Assembly: GCA_013398275.1 (NCBI GenBank)
Contig: VZSE01010764.1
Location: 840,787 to 904,786, forward strand
Source of the DNA: Promerops cafer
Lineage: Eukaryota; Chordata; Aves; Passeriformes; Nectariniidae
DNA: 64,000 nucleotides
Reading direction: 5' to 3'
Position 1 is the first letter of the stretch. Every line of letters begins with the position of its first letter. Shown here in pieces: positions 13,607 through 26,995 of this stretch. The notes under the pieces are model-generated. The model made no database searches and had not been told where the DNA came from. It worked only from the letters and a program-made list of their open reading frames with translations. A program made the position numbers and the translations under genes.

Positions 13607-15228
13607 ACATCCAGCCTGGGTAAGCTCCTTCATCCATCTTGTGGAGAACAGAGAACCGTGTGCTCTCTGTTTCTGCCCACTGAGACTTGGCAAAGCCTCG
13701 CTCACAAATGGTGAGAGGCCTCTCACCTGGCTTTGACAGCGCAGAGCGAGACATCTGGATTGGGATTCATCCTGCCCAAATCCAGTCATCTGTGATGTGA
13801 TGTCTGTTTACGATCTGTCAACCCTGTAATAGTCGCGGGAGATCCCGTCTGTTGCAGTGCAGATGTGAACGGATGGTGTTTTACCTCTACCAATGTAAAT
13901 GTCTCCTTCTGGGGGATCCGAGGAGCTTTCTGGGCTCCAAGGGCTGCCTTGACAAGCTCCCCTTTAATCACAGGCTCCAACACTGACCTGGAGGTAGACA
14001 TGTACACCAGAAGTCCCAATCTTGGGCCAGGTCTTATCGCTGGCGATAGTGAACACAGGGGGAAATGTTTTCTGGGGACTCCAATCCCTTCCCGTCAGCT
14101 CCAGAGAGCCGAGGCCAGCCTCAGCTGCACACCATTCTCTTTGACAATTGCAGTCAACTCTCTGCTCCACAAATCCTGAGCTGGATTAAATGGAGGTTGA
14201 AGAGCAAAAAAGCAAAAAAGCTGTTCTCTCCTAAGGCATCTAAACCATGTGTGTGTGTAACTGCTGGTTGTACAGCTGATTGGGGAGCAGCAAATTTGGC
14301 ATGTTTTGCCTGCAGATGTCACTTCTCTTCACCTGCTTTGGTTACTTTGCCTAAGAATGTGACATTGGAAAATTAACTGATTGTTTAATTGCTTAAAACA
14401 CTGGTCCTTACAGGAGTAATTCGGCTAAGGGTACATCAGGAAAGATTGGATTCACAGATGAGTTTGTTTCTAAAGCTGTATTTCCAGTTTGGGTGCCAGG
14501 GGGATCTCCTTGCTGTGGAATGAAGGCAGAGAAACAAATGTTTAAAATATGTAATTTGGTAACATACACAGCTGAAAAATCATGGGATTGGGAGAGTGGT
14601 GGCTGGGGTGCTTGCTCTTCACGTATAACAATCCAGCTGGTTTTAAAACTCATTAGAAGTGCCTTAAAATAATATGATCAATACAGTGTCATTCACTTAA
14701 TTCAATCACTGGTTAATTGGATCTTTCTTTTTAATTTAATCAAAACTTCAGAAACCATATCAGTTGCATAAAGAATAACAGCTTCCACCCTTATCATGGT
14801 CAATTTTGGATAATTTGTTCCAGGGCTACAAAAGACTATCATTTAATTAATCAACGTTCAGGAACTCCTACATTTTACACCACAAAGGAGACAACTTAGG
14901 AAAATCTGTTTAAAAAAATTTAGTAGGGCAGCTTTCTCCACACTTCCAGGAAGCTTTTTATAACATATGTGGTGCTTGATTAATGACCACATGGAACACA
15001 GTGAATTATCTTAAGCAGTAGAACTTCTAACAGTTTCTTTTAAAATTATTTGTGAGAGATACCACAGTTCCAAATGACTTACCAAATATATGAACTTTGA
15101 ATAATTTCTGTTTTATAATCGTGGTTAAAAAATGTTATTTGTTAAATATTTTAGATGTTATTTGTAGTATTACAGCACTTCTTAGCAATCAGTATAGAGC
15201 TGCATTGTATGAGGCTCCTCAGAGATGC

Positions 15229-15249
15229 AAAAAAAAAAAAAAAAAAAAA
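15229..15249. repeat. poly(A) tract, 21 A
   Basis: The longest A-run in the window. No retroposon body or target-site duplication is evident before it, so I treat it as a homopolymer and not as a retrocopy tail. Confidence 0.9.
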
Positions 15250-16857
15250 TTGTTGTCCAAAAGATTGTACAATTTAAACTTAAGACAAGAAATGCCTGCT
15301 ACAGGTGAGGTGAAAATGTTGATATTGAAACAAAGTGGTAGCATTGGCTGGCAGGATGGGCAGTGGGACTAGAGCTCTGTGACCTTCTAATTTCCAGAGT
15401 ACTTTTTAATAGATAACCATGATTTATTTTTCATTTGTTCTCTAGTGTTGAAGCTCATGTGTTGCTCAATGCTTGCTTGCAAATGAAATTAGCCAATCCT
15501 GACTTTTCTATCTTACCAAGAGACTGTTTTAAGTGTATAAGCTCAGGCTTCCATTCCATTTTAGTTAGCAAAGAGCTACTTTAATTTAAATTGTGAAAAT
15601 CAGTGATTTTCAAAGGTTTTGATTTGAAGATTCCCCACAACATTTCAGAGAAAGAAAAATCCTTTAGAAAGTTCATGTACTATATATTTCTATATGTGAT
15701 ATGGACTGAATTTCTTAGTCATCTTTTATGAAGCCCTGGGGTCCATCCACAGCAGGGTTATAAATTCCAGGATCAGGGTTGCTTTGCACTAATCCAAATG
15801 GTTTGGAATGCTGGACATTCTGGCTTTATTTTAGATTCAATTGCATGGATTTAAGTCAGGTGAGACACTTTCCCCTTTGGCAAAAATAATAAAACCAGCA
15901 CAGGTTATATCTGAATTGTTTCCTGCTTCTTGAGTTGCTCAGCCTGAGGGGCACCTGCAGTCCTAGAAGTGATGAAACCAAAATGGAGAGCATTTGTTGA
16001 CAATGTTTTTGGAAAGAAGTTATTAAACCTCCTACGTCCCTATCCAAATATGTCTTAATTTTTCCCCTTCTGTATTGTTTTTCTAAACCTGAACTGTGGG
16101 GAAGAGCACATGTACTCAGTGGATGTGAGGTGCTGATGGTGTTGATTTCAATGCAGAATGATGCGTGGTCGAATAACTTTAGTATCTGTTGGATACCATA
16201 AAAATTTCTTTGCCTGTAAAATTTTATTTGTATTACTCAAGCCAAGTGTCTCAATATACCTTCGTAGCTGAGGTTCCCTTAAAAATGGGAAAACTGATAA
16301 ATTTAGAGACTCTGTAATCAGCTCCTGGGTCATTCTCCGTGCTGATCCTAATAGGGTGGGAATGGTGGAGATGAAGAAGAAAGGCTTAGCAGGCCTTCAT
16401 ATTGCTGGAGGTTTATTTTTATCCAAGTTGAGAACTGAGCAGCCATGACTGATTCTTCTCTCTTTCCTTCCCACTTGAATCAGCCTTAACATGATGGAAG
16501 AACACAGGCTCCAGCCATGGGTTCCTGAGCAGGTCTCCTTGCCCTGATGTAAGCCTTTAGCATGGGCTGATGCTGTGAGCTTTTGAGGGATGATGCTTGA
16601 ACCAGGGCTCCTCTGAACTGTAACCAAGAGATCTGGAGAGAAATGAGACTTTGTTTCCTGGCTAGAGTTACATCTGTAGCTCAGAATTACCCAGACCCTG
16701 TTGTGTGACAAGTTCAGGCCTCATTGTTGCCGGCAGTGGTTCATTCCAGGGGTTCCTGAGTGCTTGGCTGGGGCTTGGGAGAGCTGCTTGTTTTCCTGAG
16801 CAGTGATGAAGGATTTCTTTTCCCTTCGTGTTTCACGGATGCTTTGATGCTCCTCAG

Positions 16858-16945
16858 GTCCTGTCTGACGTGTTCAACGCTCCCGTGTTCACCATCGACA
16901 CGGCCAACTCTGCTTGTCTGGGAAGTGCTTACAGAGCAATCCACG
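16858..16945 (+). CDS. XYLB: Xylulokinase, internal coding exon
   Basis: This 88-bp exon encodes VLSDVFNAPVFTIDTANS and then ACLGSAYRAIH plus the first base of a Gly codon. The mammalian counterpart reads VLADVFDAPVYVIDTANS / ACVGSAYRAFHG, so identity is high. In FGGY kinases this stretch lies in the second actin-like domain just after the nucleotide-binding GG segment, and the ANSACxGSAYRA part is among the best conserved. The acceptor is gctcctcag/gtc and the donor cacg/gtaagg. The phase is 0 in and 1 out. The exon is clearly richer in GC and CpG than its flanks, as expected for constrained coding sequence. There are no stops or frameshifts. Confidence 0.98.
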
Positions 16946-19149
16946 GTAAGGCTGCCAGGAGATGCTTGTGAGCAGTCAGGGAATTTAATTTCACTTGGTT
17001 AATACTTGGGATTAACGTTACTGGGCACGAGGGGGGAGTGAAGCTGTGTGCATCTGACTGGAATGTCGCACAGGTCAAAGAGGGATTTTGGCTCTTAGTG
17101 CACTTGGATGAGGCCAGAGAGTATAATTTACCTTGTAATTCCAAGCCCAATGGCTGCTTCTCAACCAAGGGTGTGGGATGTGTTGGTACTGTCCAGGGAA
17201 GGTCTGGGACCTTCACATGTTGAGTTGTTACATCCATGGAAAAATACAGCCAACTGAAGGTGCTGGTGCAGCCTGCTGCCCCAGTTTGTGGACTGGGCTG
17301 TAAACTGGGTGGCTGAAATGGCCAACCCAAACAAAAGGTTGATCCCAGCAAAGAAGATCAGTGAGAGCAGGGACAACAAGACCTATAATACTGATGGACA
17401 CTATTAAACCTATATTTATCTTCCAGCTTTTAAACAAGTTTAAAATATCAAGAAAGAGATGCAAGGTGTCCTGGGCTCCATGCACTTTCTCTTGTAAAAG
17501 CATGAATCTTGGGATACTCTTAGGCTGACCAGTCATCTTGCTTGCTGTACTACATCACCCACTGTAATATAACAGTCCGAGCCCCAGGATTTACATGTTA
17601 ATTAACTTATATCTATTAATGCATGTGGGTGTGTGTTGAGGGCGGGCCATCAGCTATTTAAGAATTGAATCCCAACCATGAATTTTTATCCATGTATTTT
17701 GAAATAGTTTCTAATATCTTATAACTAAACAATTCAAGGAGTGTGGAAGTCTTTATTTAGGTCAACTTCAGTTAGCCTCAGTTTTTATTTGAATCTTTAG
17801 GATTTGGGCCTTAAGACATGGGTAACTTCTCTACAAATTCATGTAGGACCATGGGATTGCAACAAGCATGGAAAAGATAGCACCAGCCATCAGAAGAAAT
17901 CAGCCAAGTTTTAATTTTAGAAGCAAATTCTGCTGTCACATTATAGCATCTGAAGACTACACGATCTCCTGCATTTGAAAGCAGCACAGAAAATTGCACG
18001 ACCAAAACCTGAATTGGTGTGTTTAATGCACACAGCATGCTCTCCTCTTTATCTCCAGAAAAGGCACAAGGGTTCTGTCAGGCCAAGTAGGCTTTTGCAG
18101 GACAGTGGAAACACTTGGATTATCTGTATATTTGAAGCCACAATGGGACCATTTTTGCGCCACGTGGGTCGAGTTTCCAAACTGTTCTTCTTTATACTCA
18201 AACTTTGCCTTCTGCTTCAGAAGCCTCCCAGCACCTAATGCTGCAGGCAAATTCCTTGTCCTTGAATGCATGTGAAATGTGGAGCCATCATTAAAGTTTG
18301 TGTGGATGTTTTGTGTGTGTGGGAGATGTGTATTCCCTCTGCCAGTTTGGCATATGAGATGTGGAGGCTTGGCTGACAGAGCGTTTGAGCGAGGATTTCG
18401 GATGCTGTGCTGATGGAGGGACTCCTCGGCTCACGTCCTCTGCCAGCCCAGCCCCAGGGGGTTTGCTGTGTGTGCTCCTAAATGGCATTTTTGATTGATG
18501 CTTTCAGCTGCCTCACTCTTGGCCAGGCAAAGGAATTGAGGAAAAGTGAGGACTTGCTAATATAAATGAAATACTGATGGCAAGGACTCTTTAATAATAT
18601 TACAAAAATGTGCATCTGGGGTGTTTCACAGTTAGCCTGGGGTTCTTAGCAGGTGTGCAGGGAGCTCCTGAAATGCTGTGATTTGCTCACAAAGCAGAAT
18701 GCTGTCATTACAGAACTCCCCTATTATTCTGCTTCCTTACATATAAATATATTTAATAATTTGTAGCATATTTTCATGAAAGTGTTTTCATTTCTCTTCA
18801 TTTTTATGTTTAGTCACATTTTGTCCTTGAATCCCTTGCTTCCACATATTTTCACTGCTGTTTACTGTATTGTTGTAACCATAAATAATTACTGATATTG
18901 TTGAGTAGCATTTCTGCTGCTTACCTGTTCCCCAGGGTACGAATTGAGTGATTGGCAAAAACTCAATCACAGAGTTCCCACTTCCCAGGCTAGCTCATAG
19001 GAATGTAAGATCTTCTGCCATTTATCCTTCAATCCTGAATGCTGACCTGACCAGGGAAGATCAATATAATGTATTAATTTGCCAGGAAGTCAAGGCACAT
19101 CCCTCATGGTGTTTTTTTGCATTGATCAGGACTGTGATTCTCATTGCAG
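16946..19149 (+). other. XYLB: XYLB intron, 2204 bp
   Basis: Bounded by gtaagg and cattgcag. It is unique sequence. I see no repeats of recognisable family and no other gene in it. Confidence 0.85.
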
Positions 19150-19244
19150 GACTTGTAGCTGAGAGGAATGTGTCCTTGGCTGATGTTGTGAAATTAGCAC
19201 CGGAGCCCAGATTGGCTGTTACACCCACCCCAGGGGCTGAGGAG
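19150..19244 (+). CDS. XYLB: Xylulokinase, penultimate coding exon
   Basis: This 95-bp exon completes the Gly codon split from the previous exon and encodes GLVAERNVSLADVVKLAPEP followed by RLAVTPTPGAEE. The mammalian protein has [25 protein letters not shown] here, so the VVKLAP.PRLA.TP.PGA core is conserved while the first residues differ. The acceptor is cattgcag/ga and the donor gag/gtgagc. It leaves in phase 0. In the structure this is a solvent-exposed helix-loop segment near the C-terminus. Confidence 0.97.
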
Positions 19245-22200
19245 GTGAGCAAGTTTGGGAATACCATTTTTCTTTTCATTTCCTGTCTGCTTCAAAATGT
19301 AGTGGTTTGCTAATTCTTCTGGTAAAATAGATTAATTTAGGAAACACTTGGTAACACAGTTCTTATTCCTTGTAAAGACAGATTTGATTTTGAGAGCTAT
19401 CTGGTGTTGAAATGATGCAATAATCTGATCCCACCATCCAGGTCTGTGAGAATGAATTTTCCTAACAAGGCGTGATCAGAGAGCAAAATCTCTTCCTTAA
19501 CGGACAGAAGAAGTTATAAAATAGATGGAATTTGGATACAAGTCAGTCAGGTTGTAACAGATAATCTTGACAAAATAATCTGGACTTGTTTGCAGCAAGC
19601 AGCGTGGAAAAAAGGGTGGTGATTGTGCTTTCTGGCTTCTTGGGAAACATCTCCAAAAATCCTTCCCATCTGTAAACAGTGGTCAGCAATTGTAGATAAG
19701 CACTGGTAGCTCCCACCTGGAAACCATGGCAGCTGGGAGGATTCAGCAGGCACAGGTCTTTGGTTCTGTGCCCATGCTGTGAGTTTTGGCACGTCTGAAG
19801 GTGAGGCTTGTGCTTTACAGCCCACGTAGACAAAGCAGAAGAGATAGTCATTGTTGGTAACTGTGTGACCCCAGCCCTTGTAAAACCAAGGAAGGAATCA
19901 TTGTCTCAGGCTCTGCAGTGCAAGCCTGCACGTCTCACTCTCAGCCAAAGGCTTTGGTTTACAACAGCTTTTGAAATATAATGCACAGTAATAAATAAAC
20001 AATACCATATAGCAGTGTTCCTGGAGAACACTTGTTTAAATAACAAAGGTGAATCTCACCAAGGTCTTCAGCTGTGCAAAAACTTCTTTTGCATCAGCAC
20101 AGCCTTACACACTCCACCATTTATGAGATTTGGAAGTGGCCTAACTACAGGCAACAAGGTTTTAAAGCTTTTATTTAAACTGGGAAATTAATGATCTGTC
20201 AAAAGTACTAACTCCCAGCTACATGTGTAGAGGAGCACCAGATATCATCATGAGTAATAATAGAAATGATCATGCTGCATTGTGCCTGCCAGCGTATTAT
20301 TTAATTATTAACTGAGATGGAGGAGCTCAGTAATCGAATAGAAGTCCCCTTCAGAAATATTAAGACATTGAATAATTTAAACTTGATTGATCTGATCTCA
20401 TTTACTCAACCTTCCCCCTCATTTTAAAAGATAAAATAATTAACAGCAGTGGCCTGTGCCACGTGTGTTGCAGCTGAAGCTCTCTGCAGAGAACACACCA
20501 CAGGAGCAGCTCCCTGGTGTCTGATTCAACCTCACGTCGCTGCCCTGCTCCCCCCCAAAAATGCTGTGTGCTGAAAAGCTGCCAGCCCAGCTGGGGTGGA
20601 GGTGGGGAGTGCTCAGAGACCTGCTTTTGACCCCCCTGGTGCTGCTTCAGCTATAAAACTCAAGGGCAGAGAATACAGCTGTCACTCACAGGGGCCTTGC
20701 AAGCACCTTGTACCCCTGCAGGGGCCAAGCAAACCTGACTGGAGAGATCACTGGGGAATTCAGCTACCTCTTTCTATTTTGCTCTCTGCATAAAATGGCC
20801 TGGAAGCTAAAAGAGTTAATTATCTCCTTCTCAATCCTTTCCTTTTCCACATGGTTAGACCTGGCTCTCCTTGCACATCTTTTTTATTGGTTTTAAATGA
20901 TGTACAGTTGTGAATTGTTACCCCAGTAGATAGGAATGAATGACAGGGAGGCAGTGGCCAAACAGCATGGGAAGGAATAACCATTCCTGCTCTTTAGCTT
21001 AGCTTTCCAGCTTCATTCCATTAAAATCACCTTCTTGCAATTACATATTCCACACCATTTCTTTTTTCTTCCTGCCTTATAATTTTGCAGTTGATGGTGG
21101 ATTCCCTGGCTAGTTTCATGGCTGTGAAACTGCAGAAAGCCAGAGGGCCTGTCAGTAATACGGTGTGTTAGCATGAACAGTGCAGTAAAAATTCATAATG
21201 CAATGAGTCAGTTTGATTCTGTTTTATACAGAGCTGCATCTCCCTGTCCATCCAATTTCATTCTGTTGAGGTTAGAGCCTTTCACTTAAATGATAGTTCT
21301 TTTTATAAACTTCAAAGTCATCCCGAGGTTAAGTCCTGTCTTGCTGAGGAGCTCATCTGAAAGAGTCTGGCTCACCAATGTGAAATTCCCCCAACCACTT
21401 CTTTACATTTTTTGGATGGCTACAGCTAGATCTTGGCAGGGTGGAGAAAAAACAGGTCATAACACAGCAATCTGCTCTGTTTTCATCCTTTCTTCCTGGT
21501 ATAGGTTGGAGACAACGTGTTAGATCATTGGAGAGAGGAAAACCTCCTATAGGCAGAGGTCAAATGGGACAGTTTGATGTAGCTTCTCCTTCCTTGCCAA
21601 GGCCTATGCCCGCAGCAGGGGTTTCCAGGAACCAAAAATGCAAAAAGCGTCTCTTTGATTTCTGGAGATCATTTGTGATAATGAATATGATTTAAAAAAG
21701 CAAGGGCAGGGCACACAAAGCAGCTCTTCTGGTTCAATTAAACTGATGGGCAGGTAAAATAGAATAAAGTCACGAGATGGGGAACACAGAGCTTGTGGTG
21801 GGCGATGAATCAGTGGTTAGTGGAAACTGAAGTCTCAAAAGTTCCAACTTGCCTGGCAACAATGTGACTTTGTCCTGTAGCAGACCATCCTGCCTTGAAG
21901 AGGCCATTTCAAAGAGGATGAATCCCTCTCTGTGGGTATGACCCCAAGTCTCTCAGCTGAACCTGATTTCCCAGTATTTTTGTAGGATAGGGGTATTAAT
22001 CTGAGCTTGTTTCTAATTCTGTCAATACCCAAACAGGTCATGAGATATTCTGGTGGAAACCACTGTGGTGATAGTCCTTGGTCACTCACTGAACCAGACT
22101 AGCTCAAGTCAGTCATCTGTGTGTTGATGAATCCTTCTTCCTTTTATTTCAGAATAGCAAATATTAAAGAGTCATCTCACCTCTTTGGGGCCTTCTCTCT

Positions 22201-25200
22201 TCCCCGAGGAAAAAGATTAATCAGAACCACTAAGCATGACAAAAATAACCAGGAGATTCTAGAGCAATAAATATATGTTAGCAGACAGAAACAATCTATT
22301 ATTTTAGCATTAGAATTCAGATCTATTTTAGTAATCTATTAAAACAGGGATGGTTGGCTAGTTGGTTAATTAAGCAAAAATAAAACATGAGAGAGAACAT
22401 GATTGTCTGGGAGTTGGTCACTTGTGTTTATACAAGCCTTGTGCCTGTGACAGAGTGCCAGATTGGTTGTGATATTGTTCTGTGGGGTTTTGTAGGGAGA
22501 AGGCATAGAGCAGCTCACTACCTCTGGATGTGTGATTTTTGATTGCATTATTGACTCTGCTGAGATGTATTAATCTTGCAAAAATTCAGGAAGGGAAAAT
22601 GTAAACCTAACAGGTTTTCTTGACTTTGGTGAATTGCCTTGTAAGTGGGTGGATTTATAGAAGTGACCCTATTACCCAGGAAGGTTATAATGACCTATTT
22701 ATTGATTTAAAATAATTATATTTTGTTGAGTTAGATTTTGGAGGTGAGGGGGTTGTTTTCTAGAATTGGTTTAGGTTGGTTATTTAGTGCCAAGTAGGTA
22801 ATAATAATACAACCACAAAAATATAATAGGTATTGATAGAAGTTTGATTAAGGTGATTTGTGTAGCCAATAATTTTTTAACCTGCTAAACTGATTAAGAT
22901 AGGCTTACAGAATGGATATCTGAAGTAAAGAATGTAATTGATTCAGGTGTGGTTCCTTGGAGAAGTCTTCAGTGTATTTCAGAACACTGTTCTATTGTTT
23001 CTGCTTTTATGAGTATTCTTTCTCTGTTAAGAAAGGTGAACAACTGCTATGATTTGAAAAATAAAACAACTCTTGATTTCTTAAGCAAATCTCTATGAGT
23101 AATTTGACTTTGGTTTAAAAAAAAGGAACCTTTCAAAAGTAGAAAGTGTTTGTGAGAGACTGATTAATTTTAATCTATTCAGGGTAGATTAAATGTACTT
23201 GGGTAGATTAAAATCAGATAATCATCAGCATCATCTTTGTAATTTCTAATTTTTGAATTGCTCCAGTGATTGGCTCATGGAGCATTGCAGGAGATAGGAG
23301 GATCCATGTGGATTGTCACTTGTAGTAATAATTTGTAGCTGCTTTTGCTCTTAGAAGGTGGCAGGAACAATCTGAACAGTGAAAGCCCTGTTGAGTACAT
23401 AGGTTGGTAATGTGGTGAGATGTAGTAACAGGATGACACATTTGATTTGTTCTAGAGAACAAGGTAGCATCGTACAAATGCATTTTTCAAAGGGGGCAAG
23501 TTAAATTATTCCCTGTTACAAGGTATTATTTATCACTAGAATTTTCTTTAGTTGTGGGACTGTCAGAATGTGACCAAATTGTCCCAGGAGAGAAGTTTAG
23601 GGTTTGTAAATGAAGCAGTCAGAGTACTGTCAATGTTGTGGAGTAGGGTATAAAGGCAAGCTGGAGAAAGGGCCATAATTAAGCAAGGACAATTAAATTA
23701 TGGACAATAATAAGGTTTGTGTTGTGATACATGTAATTACTTTTATTAAATATCATGGTTTGATAGATGAGGTTTGAGGCTATGGCAGAGAGGGAATTTA
23801 TGTCCTTGGGTTTTTATGCATTATTGAGAGTCCTTTATTCCCTTTGGACCTCAATTATAAAAATACATCTATATAATTGCCTCAGGAAAGAGACTCCCAG
23901 AATCACACAGGAGGAGTTGCCCAAGGTTCTGTGGAGGCACTCCAGTCATGACAGATGTGGAGAATCACCTTCCACACCCACCTGAGTGCACACTCAGGCC
24001 CTGCTCTGGGCTGGTGCTGTTTGGCTTTTCTTCTCTGTCTTTCATGGGAGCTGCACTGCTCCAGCCCCAAACCTCAGCTGCCATGAAAAATACTGCTTGT
24101 GAAAAGCCTGTGGTACTGCTGCACTTATCAGCTAGGATGCACTGGTGGTATTACAGCCAAATTCCCTGAGGAAGAGGAATTTAAGGCCTTCCTTATCCCT
24201 CTGAGCTGTGCAGCTTTTTACCCCAAAGAACAGGAATAGAGTACAGGAAATATTCTCAGTTATTTGTTTGCAATTTTTTTTGATGTGGTCCATAATGCAG
24301 GATTCATTTACACTAATGGCTGAGAAGCTTATTGCAAATGCCTGAATTTTCTCAATTAGCCAACTAAGTGCTTAAGTCCAATAAACAGGAAAAGAAACTG
24401 TGTCAGTAAATGTGGTTGTTCATTTATTTTGACACATTTTAATTTAAAGTGATGTATTAACAATAATACTTCCCAGCCTTCTGGTAAATGTGTTGTGTGT
24501 ATTTTGTAAAAATACTGATGGGCAAGTAATATGGAGCCTGCTTTCTCAGTGCCTGAGCTCACTTATCAATGCAGCTTTGCTGTGCTGAATCTTTGCTGCG
24601 AAGCACTTAGGGTTTATCAAATTTACAGAATAGTGAAGTAAGAAATAGCCAGTCTTCATTACAGATGCTTCAGTGAATAGAGAAGCTGGTTTTGTTTGAA
24701 CTACTGATACTGCCAGTATAGCCATAGTTGCCTGCTCGATGTTTTGTTTACTGTGATGTGCACATTTAGCAGAAATGGGAGCAATAATATTCTTTGGGAC
24801 CATGAAAAGAATATATANCCAGGCCCTCATGTAGTTAGTTAAAAATACCATGCTGAGTAATGTGACATTTCATAATAGTGGTGCATTTTATTTTCTAACC
24901 CCATAAATCTGCATAAATCTCCAGGATGTCAGTATCACTGTCCTGTGGAGAAGAGGAGCTGGGGCACACACATGTTAAATGCCTGGCCTGGGGTCACTGA
25001 ATGAATCTGTTCCAGAGGCAGGAGTGAGGGGGATTCTCTGCTTTAGCCAGTGGAAGACACTGTAAGACATCCACTGTGAGATGGCTTTAAAAACCATTTC
25101 TTGGTGTCTTGGCTAATGAACAGTGTCTCCTTCCATTTGCTGTGGATGCTTCTTCTCTTCTACCCCTTCATATACTTAATCTGTTATAGAAATGTAGAAA

Positions 25201-26911
25201 TGAAACTTTAATTTCTATAAAATCTGGTTTGTAAAAAGGGAGGAGTTGGTCAAAACTAGATCCATCTGCAGAATGTGTCCATTAAGTTACTTCCACCTGC
25301 TGTTATGGAAGGTGGAAATGGGAATGATGAGATAAATTGAGTTTTCATTGGTCAGGCTTAAACTATCATTCAGGAGAATGGAAACATAAAAACTGGGTAT
25401 TTTGCCATCAATTGAAAGACAAAACAAAAACCCTCTATTTTTTATTTCCTAGATAAGAAAACTGTGATTTATTTTTTTTTAATCTGGGAAAGTGTGGCTA
25501 TTACAGGCACTGAGGCTACTGCAGGACTGTACAGAGACCTGCACAAGAACAAGCCGGTCTCCTACTACATCCCCTTACTTTACCCCTGAAACATTTTCCT
25601 CCTGAATTTTCATACATGTACACACACTGTGGTTGGCTGTCCTGAAAAGGATAAAAAGCATTGAAATGCTAGATCTCTCTTACTGATGAGAGCAGTAATT
25701 CAGTTTGCTGGGTATGATTCATTATGGCTCTCTAACCTCTCTGAACCTGGAGCCAGGAGTGAGGCTGCCCTGATTATGAGTCAGTGCAGAGGGCTGGTAG
25801 ACCAGACTGGCAGCCTCTAGGATTCACTGTGGCAGGGATATGACCTTCTGGCATCCTCCTAGGGACTGCTCGAGCCTGTACCAGACCCTGCACTGGTTCC
25901 TGGCAGTCCCTTCTTTGTGCTGGAGCCAGCAAATGTGCAAAGCTGTCCTGGTATGGCTTGTCACAGTACTGATGCTATTAGAGGGACAGTCAACACCAGA
26001 GGGAGGAGATAAGGAGAAAGGTGCATCTCCAAGACCTAGATGAAGTACAGTTTTTGGTTGGAGCCAGGGTAGAGGTTTATTCAGGGTCTCTCATGTCATG
26101 GATCTCACCCATATCCAAAAGCACAGGATGTGTCTGAGTCTGGGGTTTGAATACATTTGAGTCTTGATTCTTCTTTTTGTGGTTGTAACAATACTGCATC
26201 TAAAAACTCCTGGAAAATTCTAGCCAGGAAAATACAAAAAAGCTACTCAGATACTTGGTGTAGTTGTGGATAGAAGCTGGGTCTGCATTTGTCCATGTGG
26301 GCCTGGGGAGCAAGGAATGTGGCCATGGAGCAGCCTGTGGGTGGGAAAGACATGTATTAGAGAAGCAGCTCAAACAGGTACAGGAGTCTGAGGGGCAGTG
26401 TGAAGTGCATTTCTGGTCAGCACATTGGCCAAGGAGGACCTCTCTGACTGTGCTGGAGGGTGGCAGTGGGGAGATTAGCGAGGCAGAGGAGGAGGGGACA
26501 GAGGCAGTGATCCATCCTGGGGCAGTGGAGGGAGGCAAGGACAGGAGTTCTGCCTGGGTGATTAGCACAGCTATTACTGAGGGGGCATGTCACACTGGGA
26601 GAGGTGACTTTAGCTGAGCTGCTTCTGCTGGAAGTAATGACTTCTGCTTATAGCAAGAACGCAGTCACAATAAGAACAACCTGTGCGTGTCATAAAATTA
26701 AGCTGTAAAGGTGATGGTAAAAAGGACTGTGACATTTAAAGAGGGAGAACTCTGCAGCACTTTCATGAGCAAACTAGGGGAAAACCAGCCCAAACCTTCA
26801 TGTACCTGTGAAGATGCTGCATTTTTCATGTCTGAAGATGCTTTTTAACTGCAGTGTAATTTAAAAATCTAATTTTTCAATGAGACATATTTATTTCTTT
26901 TCCCTTTTTAG
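19245..26911 (+). other. XYLB: XYLB last intron, 7667 bp
   Basis: Bounded by gtgagc and ccctttttag. It is unique and AT-rich, with homeodomain-like TAAT clusters around 20285-20450 and 22265-22380 and one ambiguous base (n) at 24818. I recognise no transposable element and see no other exon in it. Confidence 0.85.
24818..24818. other. Ambiguous base (N)
   Basis: A single n in the + strand within the last XYLB intron, after atatata. It is an assembly ambiguity with no coding effect. Confidence 0.95.
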
Positions 26912-26995
26912 CTCTATCGTCCACTTCTGAAAAGATATGCTGAGCTTGAACAGAAGGTTATCTACAACACAGCCTCTTCTTGTCTTGCCAAATAG
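26912..26995 (+). CDS. XYLB: Xylulokinase, terminal coding exon with stop codon
   Basis: Encodes LYRPLLKRYAELEQKVIYN followed by TASSCLAK and a TAG stop at 26993-26995. The mammalian C-terminus begins VYEALLPQYAKLEQRI here, so the amphipathic helix LLxxYAxLEQ+V/I is conserved. The last roughly ten residues (YNTASSCLAK) are unrelated to the mammalian tail, which is usual for this poorly constrained end. The acceptor is ccctttttag/ctc and the phase is 0, matching the previous exon. The combined four exons give an uninterrupted frame to the stop, so the gene looks functional and is not a pseudogene. Confidence 0.95.
   Translation, partial: LYRPLLKRYAELEQKVIYNTASSCLAK

Larger units (their letters stand above)
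13014..16857 (+). other. XYLB: XYLB intron, 3844 bp
   Basis: Bounded by gtaaat and ctcag. It contains a T-run (13339-13354), an AAAC repeat (13434-13473), a short TGC-repeat (13589-13606), a patch with about ten CpGs (13810-14110), an AT-rich block with many TTAAT motifs (14690-14870) and a 21-A run (15229-15249). I see no other gene in it. Confidence 0.85.

Noticed and set aside
15229..15249. A21 run as the tail of a processed pseudogene
   Set aside because: No upstream coding similarity and no flanking target-site duplication were visible.
16929..17351. 140-codon - strand open frame overlapping the second XYLB exon
   Set aside because: It is antisense to a proven coding exon and its intron, with no similarity to known proteins.
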